Of a stretch of DNA of 59,324 nt, positions 37,062 through 47,700 are shown one piece after another; positions within the stretch are counted from its first letter, which is position 1; every line of letters begins with the position of its first letter. Source of the DNA: Mnemiopsis leidyi. Lineage: Eukaryota > Ctenophora > Tentaculata > Lobata > Bolinopsidae. The position numbers were made by a program, and so were the translations under genes. The stretch is taken from assembly GCA_000226015.1 (NCBI GenBank), contig JH154101.1:43874-103197 (forward strand), written 5' to 3'. Under the pieces are notes generated by a model that saw only the letters and a list, made by a program, of their open reading frames with translations, searched no databases and was not told where the DNA came from.

Positions 37062-37395
37062 CAAATATGACGTCCCAAAGCAAAAATTTAAAGGAAATCG
37101 GAGAAAAAATGGAGAAAATGGAAATTTGTTGAAGGATGTTAAATACAGTACACCCTCGATTTACCGGGCCTCTCGGGGGGAAAGGGTTGATGCCCGGTAA
37201 ATAGAGGGGCCCGGTAATTAGAATTTGACCAAAATAGGGCCTAATTTTGGCCAAAAATAGGAACTTAAGTTATAAATATATTTATTAAGTTATCGACATA
37301 TTAATCTATATTTAGATATGACGTCCCAAAGCAAAAATTTGAAGGACATAGGAGAAAAAATGGAGAAAATGGAATTTGTTGAAGAATGTTAAATA
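37062..37395. mobile_element. pogo/Tigger-like end flanked by an 80-bp direct repeat
   Basis: ACAGTACACCCTCGATTTACCGGGC at 37146 onward resembles pogo/Tigger terminal repeats (CAGT..ACCCTCG.TTAACG). About 80 bp containing TGACGTCCCAAAGCAAAAATTT occurs on both sides (37062-37140 and 37314-37395). No transposase is present. Confidence 0.5.
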
Positions 37396-37515
37396 TGTAA
37401 TTTATTGTATAGTTGTTTCCAAAACAATCTAAAAGAGGTTTGAAACTTGAATATATGTTTAACAACAGTTTGAAAATGACTTTTGTTCGTTTTCATGACC
37501 TTCATAACAGTTCAG

Positions 37516-39117
37516 TTAACCACGTATTTCGTTCTGGAGCAGACAACACAGAGGCCTCCTCACTAATATCATGTATCGTAAATATTCATGCTCCGCCGAT
37601 TGATGATCTCGTCTAGGCATCTTCATGAGAAAACTCCAACCATCATACTGTGTCGATCCTTTCAGTACGTCGCTACACACGAACTGTCCTATCCCGGCAA
37701 AAGTGCTGGCAAGGTCAAACTGTCGTCTGTTTCTTCCCTCCAAATTCTTCTCGACATCTGATATACTACCTAGGGGACAGTTATCATGGCAAATATTGGA
37801 TTTTTCAATGATCTGGAACAGCATTCCTTGTGTTTCAAATCTAGTGGCAATAGTAAGGATCCTACATATGGCGGTTGTATTATCTTCGGTTTTGTGGGAG
37901 CAGACTAAGTTTTGTACAGAATCTAGTATCTGTTTGGAGAAGTCCCCGCAACAGACTGTCAGCTTCATTAAATGAACAACGCTTTCATCCATGCAGCTCC
38001 GAATAGCTATCTGACTTAGATCTTCTGTACTTTTCAACCAAACTTTATACTCGTTGATGTTTATCATTTGTTTGATGAGTTGAAAATCAACAACGTGGCT
38101 GCAAAGCATCATTCTGGCGAATTTAAAAAACTGAAAAAATTACAATGAAAAGTTGAAATACAGTCTTCTACTCATGCAATAATATTCTCGAACCAATCAA
38201 GAGCAAAGTTGCCTACGGTATTCTGTGGAGAATAACTTACTATAACTTAACGTGTGAGACACAGAGTTCGGAACAAAAGTCATGCCAAATTCATAGTGTA
38301 AGGATCATGAGAAGTCGAGAAGCTTTTCCCTCACTAAAAGGAGACTTCCGTTGGTGCAAAAACCGCTTCACCTACCTGGGAAAGAATGTAGTTCCCAATT
38401 CTGTCGGTCCAGTTCTTATCACCAGAGCAAATGTACATCTTAAGCAGCGTATTACTAATTTCTAGATCCAATTCTTTATCTTTCCTATCTTCGTATCTGG
38501 AAGTTAAGATGACTTAATGAGTACAACGCGAACGTTGACTAATTAGAACTAGAAGAGCATGGCATGGAGGCTCAATGACGATGCTGAACCCTTTAAAGAG
38601 TATCTGAATTTATGCGGATCAGTTTTTAGATTTGAGTGCTTGAAAATATGCAACATTGTTAAAAGTAGATCTTGTCGAGTGTGGTTCAAATCTGCTGCCT
38701 GATAAGTGCATTGATAGTGGGAACCGCATTGTTAGTGGGAACTGCCAATATAGTGATGTAGCTGTCGGTCGACCAAATTATCGGGAGTTTTTGTTTTTCA
38801 TTAATCATTAACATGATTGATAGCATGATTAAGTTTATTATAGTAACTACGTAGTCCGTTGAAACTGGCAAATTTGGGGGGGGGGGGGGAGGGGTGTTAG
38901 TGATGTAACTGTCAGTCGACCAAACTATCGGGAGTTTATGTTCTTCATTAATCATGAACATGATTAATCTTAAGTAGATTAGCATGATTAAGTTTATTAT
39001 GTTAGCTACTGTATAATTTCAGAAGCTGTATGAATCTGCTAACCTAATAGATGCTGTTTTTGAAAACAGAATAAAAATCCAAATTATCAAAATTAGCTTA
39101 AAATTATTCGTTTGCAT
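37516..39117 (-). CDS. RQFDLAST-family secreted Cys-rich protein, copy H
   Basis: Exons: 39117-39044 (signal peptide, ...KLILIIWIFILFSKTA), 38496-38376 (LLKMYICSGDKNWTDRIGN) and 38130-37516; 269 residues. Exon 3: FFKFARMMLCSH, YKVWLKS, LMKLTVCCGD, NLVCSHK, KSNICHDNCPLG, NRRQFDLASTF, GQFVCSDV and VRRPLCCLL. All landmark cysteines are present. Intron 1 holds a roughly 110-bp segment in two tandem copies (about 38752-38850 and 38899-39009) separated by a G run. It stands apart from copies A-E because the receptor-like gene lies between. Confidence 0.85.
38752..39009. repeat. tandem duplication in intron 1 of copy H
   Basis: Two diverged copies of GTGATGTAGCTGTCGGTCGACC ... GCATGATTAAGTTTATTAT, the second with a 12-base insertion, separated by a poly-G tract (about 38876-38889). 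Confidence 0.8.
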
Positions 39118-39824
39118 AGCAAAAAAACAGACGTGCAATCTTGAACAATGAAAAGAGAAGATAACAATTGTAGTACGCCTTTTGTCCTTAATGAGTTCAT
39201 AAAACTTCGCTCTTGATATTTTTGCCACATGTCTCTAAGAATTTACGTTCTTACGATAAAATGTTGGGGATCTCTTCTCTTGAAAACCTATCCGGACTAA
39301 TTCCATTGACACCTGTCTTTGAGATTTGACAGTTTCATGTTAGTCATGAAGAAATTCTGATGGCAGCACTCTTCCAGCTGTCATGTATTAGATTCTAGAC
39401 ATCAGTAAGGTACTTGCCATGGCCCATGACTGTAAATTCTTAATTTAATTTTTTAGATCAGAATAACATTACAAACTTAAACACACTCGATTAATGATTA
39501 TAATATCTTAGGAGATGGATTATACAGTGGTAATCAAATAATTACAGTGCTCATTAAACAGAATAATCTTCATAAATTTAGCAGAGTAATGTATTTCAGT
39601 ATAATGCACGGATACTGTGTTAACAGTTTGAAATTTACCATTGTTCGCTCATTTGCTGGTTAAACTCTAAAAGATTGGTCATTATAGTATCAACTATCAA
39701 ACTTGTATTTGGTTATGGAACAGGCAACATAAAATACTCCTGCTAAAAAGGAAGAAAGCTAAATATTCCTTTTTTCCCAACTAATATTGAATTCTATCTA
39801 CTAACTCAAACAGATAATGTTTCT

Positions 39825-40600
39825 CCATACGTCTTGTTCCTTTATGTACATCAGCACACATATCGTGTCGACTGTCGAAACTGCTGACTAGATCAAGCTG
39901 CCGTTTGTTCTTCCCGCTGAAATCCATTTTGGAAGGCGTAATGCCTATTTTTTATTCAGAGGAAATTGCTTGTGGCAAATATTGGACTTCCCTAACATCT
40001 GGAAAATAGTTAAGCGTCACTTTCAATGCGAAGATTTTGCAAGAGCTTTCAAGTACGTACACGTATTTTGGGCAATTTTGGAGTGGATCTTGTTTAGTGA
40101 CAAATCAAAATCCTTCTCAAAAAATGTTCACAGCTTATACTAGGCTTCATCAATCATCTTTTGTGTGTCGCTTTCATCAATACAACTCCTCATCGTTCTC
40201 GGATCGTCTCCTGCAGCACTTCCAACCAATTTTTGTACTTTCGGCGTCGGTGACATCTTTAATGACCACTTAAAATTTAAAATTATTGCTACAAAAATCG
40301 ATCCTTACGAAATTGATGACCTAAAAATGTTTTTAGTCAGTATTAACTGTTTGGGGGCTAGCCCTGTATAAAAAAGCACTACCTACAGTAGTAACCGCTG
40401 TGCAATTATCGAATTTACAGACACACGAATACAATTTCTACTTTTCTAAGAATGATTAACACTTGTTGAAGTGAACAATTTGTTAACGTTCTCCTACCTG
40501 AGAGAATGAAACTTTTTTCCTCAATTCTTCCTGGCCAATTTTCATTACCAGAACAAAATACATATAAGCAGAGTATCACTCATTTCTTATAAACTCATTC
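39825..40600 (-). pseudogene. RQFDLAST-family relic I
   Basis: Minus-strand remnants in family order. Near 40495-40590 is a broken exon 2 (YFVLVMKIG where relatives have YFCSGNENW, so a frameshift) with its donor. Near 40240 is DVTDAESTKIGWKCC (from V.D...Y.VWFE). Near 39990 is KSNICHKQFP (from KSNICHDNCP). Near 39915 is KNKRQLDLVSSFDSR, then MCADV (from F.CSDV). Multiple frame changes and stops; no signal exon found. It is the left-over outermost copy. Confidence 0.7.
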
Positions 40601-41790
40601 AGATCACAGATAATAGTATGTTTACATTGTTTTTGGAAGCGTGATAAGAATTAAAATAATCAGGATGTGATGCAGCTGAAGTGTGTGATGGTTTTTATTT
40701 TTCAATCCAGCTATAATCTTACCACATGCTCTTACTACTATCTTATAAAATAAAAACACTGATCCTACGTTTATCTGATAAGTTAAACTTACCAGACCCC
40801 CGACATTTTTTGTGGTTTAACTTATGAGAAAACGGAAAGAGGTATAGGCATGGAATTTTTGCTTTATTAGATCTCGTCGAGGTCGATATGATTGGCAAAG
40901 TAAAAAATATGATCCGAGATTCTTAACAGCCTTTAAGGCCTTAAAGGCCCTTTAAAAGAGATACTGATAGTCCATATTTAGACCCCTTATATCCTGTTAT
41001 AGTTATATAATTTGCCTTCAAATCTCTAGTTGGTGCAGGACGTGTTTTTCAATTAGGTAGTTCCGACGACAGATTTTTTTACTCGCTCATTGCGTTTGAA
41101 CTTCATCGTATTTCCAGTATCCTTAAAAATGTTGACCTGTGTTGGACCGCCCTTATGATGCAAAATTGGAAATTATAAGTTATCGCTATTAATTCGGGTC
41201 CATCAGCAAGGACGATAAGGTATTATTGGGGCCAGGAGAATACCTGATGATTATATTTTGTCGTAGAGACTGTCAAATGGGACAAATCTTAAGCATTATT
41301 TTGTTTTGTCAATATTCGTCGCTACTTATCTAGGAGTATATAAAAGTGAAAAGTGTGCACTTTTGACCTAGGTTAGGTGTGGTGAATTAACAGTCACGAT
41401 ATATCATATTCAGCTAATGATTATAGCCACGAACACCTGTTTTGAATTTTTCGCGTTCTTTCTTTTACAGGAATCTTCTCGATGCTACCTTCTAATATCA
41501 TGGCGACATGAATATAATGCAAGGTAGAAATAAATAATATTTTTAAACTGTCGTTGGGTCGGAATAATATTTAGCTGCGTTTAGCTGGTTGCTGACGAAG
41601 CTGCAAATAACATTTTCTGAGAATGTTGAGATCAAACAACAGGTTCTAGCATTGAATCTGCTAAAGCCATATAAGTTGAGTAGTATCTTTTGGTACGATT
41701 CAGCTATTCACCATTCAGTAATAACTTCTCCCTAAACTTCTCCCTAACTTTGTCCCTACCTCGTCCCTCAACGGCATATGTATGTTTCAG
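40601..41790. other. 3' end of the giant gene's large intron; no gene seen
   Basis: AT-rich intronic sequence leading to the acceptor at 41790. No family remnant or other frame is recognisable. Confidence 0.45.
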
Positions 41791-44700
41791 GGTGGAAGTA
41801 GAAGTGCCGGAAGGAAAGCTGAACTCTCTGATTATCACGCTGAATGTGGGTATGGGTATCAACATCGAAGTATGTGAGATAGAGCACATGTCCCTGACTA
41901 CCTCTCAGGCTGATGCTGTAGTTATTCGTAACGCTGCTGCTGAGGTCAACCTCGGACAAGTCTCTAACAAGCCTGATAACCTGTACGTACCTACTTCTCG
42001 ATTATTATCATATATGTCATCTCTAGCACTTAGTGCTTAGGCTTAATAGTTCAATACTTTCAAATAGAAAAGTATTGTAAAAGAAGAAAACATGAACAAT
42101 TATTTGCTCATTTCTTAATTTTGTACTGTGCTCTGCGAGTCTGCAAGCGACCAAGCTTGCCAGGGGGCATTTTCAGTTAAACTCAGTTCCTTTTTTGTTG
42201 ACGCTGTGGCGGATTTTGTGTTTGTCCTAAGCCCTAACTGCTTTAACAAATCCATCGATACCTATCACTCTTTTCCATCGCATAATTCACGCTAGAAAAA
42301 GTTTGTTTTACTCATTCCCGCGCACTCTCACCTATAGTTTACCTACTTCCTCCTGCAGTATAACTAAAGACGACAAGATCTTCCTGACGTTGAAGTTGGG
42401 AAAATTATTCCCCTTTGCAGACCTGACCTCAGTTTACACAACGTTAGACGGTGGAGAAACTAAAACATTCGCTGTGACCTGGAATCAAGAGTGCAACTTG
42501 CTGGTATGAGAATTTCGAAGTTTAAACTGCCCTAGTCTAAAACAGGGTTGTTGGGGTTGTTTAAAGCAGACTATGTTATTTGTGAATTTGTGGTATACTA
42601 TAATCGTGTACGTTATTGTATACATCTGAACCATACGTGGATTGTAAACTGATAGTCTAATAGTATTGCCTACTATTGTGTACTCCTATAGCCGTTTACT
42701 GTGTTCTAGTCGTATCTCGATGGTCTTAAAGCATTCTTACCTTGTTAAAGGAATGCTGACCTTTATGGTGCGTTAAACAGATTTTTTAAATATCTTTTGA
42801 AAAGTTACTTTTCTTTGTAAATTACCGTCTAATGTATTTCATAGTAATTTTGCTTCCCACGTTGATGATCTATAATTCCGTCTGTGCAACTTTCCCGAAG
42901 CTGCTCTAAGTTTATACAAGTTCTATATCTCTTCTTCCCATGGACTTTTACTTGCTATTGTGCTTTAAAGTGTGCTGCACAATAAGATATAGAAATACAT
43001 CCCACCGAAAAAAAGAGAATCGACAAGCAATTTCGCGTGCAAGTACAATGTAAGAGGTTTAAAATTATCCACGGTGGCTTGTTGAACTCCGAAATTATGT
43101 TTTTACTGATCAAATGTCCATAGTCGTGTAGCATGTGTCATTGTACTAGTTTTATATCTAAAGTTGAAAAAAATATTAAGTTTATGCACGCTTATGATGC
43201 GTGACGTTAGAGAAAAAGTATGTCCGGTAAGTGATAATATAAACTTTTCTAGATCAATGATATAAAAATGGTTAAAATATCTAGATTTCTAAAATGTAAA
43301 AGTCCTTCGCAAGAACATGATTTTGACGAAGTTCAACTTATCAAAAATCGTACAAGGCTACTGAAACCGTTTTGTGAGCTGCTTTTATCTCTTGATGATT
43401 TTAGAGAATCAAATCGCTACGACTTCTGATATTTAGTGGGCTGTTTACGTAGCGTCTAAGAATTTAAGATAAACCGATAACAAATTAGAAATAGCCACAG
43501 CTAGAGATTGTGAAAGTGCAATTTGGATCAAACAGAAGTTGGAAAAGCGGTGTAACATTAACGATCAGTCGGTTTCAAGTAAAAAATTCAAACAAAAAGA
43601 ACTCGATAACTAAACTTCGTTTTTACCAAGTTTCGTCTTTACCAAATGTCTCTTTACAGTTGAATCTGGTGAGAAAAGACAAGGCTGAGTTCGTGGAGGG
43701 AGGTGATGAGATCCTGTATGATGTAATCGTATCTCATGATATTCGATCTCAAGTTGACTGTGTCGATGGAAGAATCTTCCTTCTTCTTGATAACTGTATG
43801 TTAAGTCGTCAATTTCTTTTGTGGTGTCACAAGGTGACAATATTCTTCCTTTCGCGACTATCATCAATTGGTTGTTGCAACTTTTCAACTTAAAGAACAT
43901 GTTGTAAAGTTAAAAGTTATTGTAACATCATCTGAAAAACATTTAGGTGAGGTGAGGATGCAAGAACAGATGGAAATCCGAAGTAAGAACAGTATACGGA
44001 AAATGGTGTACATCGATAAAACTGAAGAGTACGCAGTATTCCGACTTGATTCAATAGAACTAGGTAGTTTGATTATAAAATTAGATATGTTTAGTATTGA
44101 AGATAGTAGGCTGATAGCCTATAGCATAACCTGATTCCTCAATCTTTCCATACTACTTGAATATTGAGAAAAAAAAAACTCTCTTTGGTGATTGATAAAC
44201 TAAAACCGGAATGCATTATCATTATATCATAATTTCATTTTCTGCTTCAGGTGACGAGTACACTATCCCAATAACAATTCACATATCTGACACCATTCAC
44301 CCTGGGACCCAGATCTCTCTCCAATCCTACATCATGTATAGGTCTGACTGGCCAGGTGCCATGCAGAGAAAGAGTCACACCAGCTACCCTGATAACGTAT
44401 TAAGTCGTGTTCCTCAAACCACCGCAACCCTCCTTACACAGCACAACAGTCATGTTGTTTCTATAGGGGAGACGGTACAGATTGAGTGTCTAATTTCCAT
44501 ACCTAAGGGTAAGTTAGATCTGTCAGTCCATGCCTCGGGAGATGGGACAGAGTCTGTCCTGATGACTGGCATCTCCAGTAACATGACGTCACTACAATAC
44601 GATAATCTCCAGGTCACTAAAGGTCTCAATCACGGTCTGATGAGCTACACTGAACTGTACAATCCTCCGCTAGGGATGGTTCGAAATTTACTTTTCACTA

Positions 44701-47700
44701 TTGCTCCCCAGATTTACGATTCTGCTGAAAATGTTGATGGACGAAAACTTTCTTTGAGACTCATTGTAGGATATTCTCTAACTGAAAGGAACATGATCGA
44801 GGACGTAGTTTTATTTACCCTAAGAATTGTTGAGCCGGTTCTGGTGGTAATGTCTTCCGTTACACCATCTGTGGAAGCAGATCTGGTTAACGTTACTTTG
44901 TACTTCTCCCACAGTACTCCACCTTATCTGAAAACTTCAAGTGCCAACGCTTACAACGTCAAGTCTGTCATATCCCCTGCTCTGGATTGTACAAGTGAAC
45001 GCTCCGATATCTCGATTGTAAACAACACTGTGGTTATTGACGTGTTACAACTGGGCCAGGAACTACAACTTCGACTGTCTTGCCAATCCTCCCCGTACAT
45101 TGAGATAGGAATACGTTCAGAAATAGTTATTGACACGACATACTCAAGCAACACTGTGAATGGGAGATTGGCATACCATCAAGTTCAAACTGGGGTTGTG
45201 TATGAAAGTCAAAAACCTAGTTTTGACCTTAGTATCAATGGTTTGGATGGTGAAAATAAGATAAAGCTCAACGAAATTATAGACACGAAATTTTCTATTA
45301 GACTGCCTGTTGGGACATTTTCAGGATTGAAAATGAATTGGCGATCCACTGAAAACTTGAACTTCGGTGTCCATGCTTGTACATTTGAGAACCAAAATGT
45401 CATTAGAACGATCTCAAGAAACAGTCTGGGACAAGTAGCAGAACTTGTGCCGATCGAGAACGCAGAAAATGGCAACATCGTCGAGTGTCTGGGGGACCTC
45501 ACCACGTCTGATGAGCCCAGCACTGTTACTGGAACTCTGACCGTGGCGGTTAACTACGGTATCAACACCGGGATCGTATCCCGGACTATCCTGATTACTG
45601 TGCCCAAACTTCAAGTAGACTTTAAGGTAGCTGACGGCAGATTGGTATCGGGGAATGAGATCATTACCGCCAAGTTTACTATTTCTCATCTGGAGGAATC
45701 GACTGGAGATGCCTTTAACTTCTGGCTAAACACCACCACTAGCGGAGCTACCATTAGTGGGAGTAACGAGTTAAATACTCCTCTTGAGAAGGTCGGATTT
45801 TTGTTTTTGTTATGATTACCATATAACGTTTGATTTTCATCTTTTCTTACTGACAAAATGTTGAAGTTCGCCGGAGCGACCTGAACAAGGACTGACATTC
45901 ACATTTCACACATGTGTACACTGTACAGTATACACCTGCACTTTTGGTAAATACTTACGCAACTTCTCTAAACTCTCCTCCACAGGTGACTCTGTCTGAT
46001 ACACGATCTCTAAGTTTCACTCTGATAATATTGGCCGACCTTCTGCCTCTGACCCCCGTTACCTTGACTACCAAGTTCAGTTACTCTACCAGCCCGACCA
46101 GTCCTGCTCACTATTCTTTACCGGAGTTCTTCTTCAACGAGCTCAGTATTAGAGATGTTGAACTGGATGTGTCCGCTTGTGAAGGAAAAGATCAGGTTAA
46201 TATTCAAAAATTTTAATTTGAGATTGAAATTTTTTATTGAAGAGATCGCGTGAGCGCTTCGTTTTACCTGTGACTCATCTTCCTAATTTATCGAAAACTT
46301 TCGATTTCCTTAGATAATCAATACTATTGATTATCTAAGGAAATGAAAAGTTTTTGATTCAATAGTGTGTGATTGATCGGGAATATATGTCACAGGAAAC
46401 TAGGGAATTAATTAAGATAAGATAATGTATTCTGATCTTGATAAATTATCATTTCAAAGTAGGAAAGCTCGGCATCTTACTAAGATTTTTGTGAGACATG
46501 CTACGAACGAACTATCATTATAACCAGGAGAAAAATTTTTAAAGCTAATTTTGAAACGTTTAGTTTGTAGGTAGCAGTCGGAGGATTCGGGTTTATCTGT
46601 ATCGTGATAACACTACCTGTTTGTCAAACTACAGTTGATGTCAATGTTAAACATCCTTTACTGAATGACAGGGAACTTGGAGAAGTTGTTGATGGTGCTA
46701 AGGTTTGAAATTTCTTAAAGGATACGTTTTTAGGCACGCTGTTTTTCATCGTACAAACTATATTTAAACATTAAGATATTTTCTTTCACAGTTTCTTTCA
46801 CAGTTCAAGTTCACCAACATCATCCTGCCAGGTGACTCCAGGTGACCCCACTTCAACGACCTACACCCAACTTCCAGTCCGACATCTCATCACTAGATCC
46901 GACCTAGCTATACAAGACATCTCCAACAAAGGTCTCCAAACAGACACTCTCTCTATCTCTTTACCAATCCTGGTGTTCGCTGAGGAGGATGTCCATGACT
47001 CTGATATCGTGCAGTTTTCTGTTGTTGTTAGTTATGAAGTGTTTGGCGGAGAGAAGGAAACTAACACCGATATAACATTCACCGTCACAGAACCAAAGTT
47101 AAATATAGATGTTTCTATCTCAGCAGCTGGGGATGAAACATTTGAGAAAGACAGTCTGGTTGCTGTGCGCTACACTATCCGTCACTTGCCTTCATCCCTG
47201 ACTCCAGCTTATAACTTGAAGATAAGATCAAACAGCACCATGTTCCGTGACATATCCGACAACGTGATAATATCGATGCTGGAGGTGGGTCAGGAGGGAG
47301 AAGGGACTGTGTCCCTGGTTCTTGGAGAGTTGCCAGAGTTTGGAGGGAGTGAAGAGGTGAGGGTGGTGTTGGAGTATTGTAGTACTCTCACTGACGTGGG
47401 GAGGAAGTATCATCTAGTGCAGACTGCGGGAACTATCGATATCAGCAGGGTTTCAGGTTGGTATATAAAGACGAAAAGCCTCAAATTCAAAGCTGGCTAT
47501 CACCTTAAAATCAAGCGAATCTTGAAATCAACATAAAGTTTAAACTCCAACATGAAACTCGATAACGGAATTGAAATTATATAATTTTACTTGCGATGAA
47601 TTTCTCACCCATATATATTTTTCTGCAGCATCCATAGCCCTGTCGGACGAACAGATTCCTATCGGTCAGTCTTTTACAATATCCGTGAAAATTGCGGTTC

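Larger units (their letters stand above)
19734..41790 (+). other. 22-kb intron of the giant gene, host to a nested gene cluster
   Basis: The donor AG|gtgagt at 19734 and the acceptor tttcag at 41790 join a phase-2 exon to GGTGGAAGTAGAAG. This restores an Arg codon and yields YQYRVEVEVPEGKL. That matches the internal repeat pattern elsewhere in the protein (IECLISIPKGKL at about 44485; ISVKIAVPQGKG at about 47680). So the two exon blocks belong to one gene. The intron carries, on the minus strand, the eight-member secreted family and a D8C receptor-like gene. Confidence 0.8.

Noticed and set aside
20044..39117. Neuropeptide precursor interpretation of the RQFDLAST family
   Set aside because: There is one basic site per protein, no amidation Gly, and long conserved Cys-rich regions on both sides. 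A folded secreted protein fits better than a multi-peptide precursor.
41690..41790. Independent gene start at about 41690 with its own Met
   Set aside because: The upstream part reads across a good acceptor at 41790 in a frame shifted from the repeat. Phase and repeat homology instead support splicing from 19733.
46804..46845. Apparent frameshift from a GGTGACTCCAGGTGACCCC near-duplication
   Set aside because: If the exon began at 46804 the frame would stop. Starting it at 46832, after the acceptor CATCCTGCCAG, is phase-perfect with the exon ending at 46702, so no lesion is needed.
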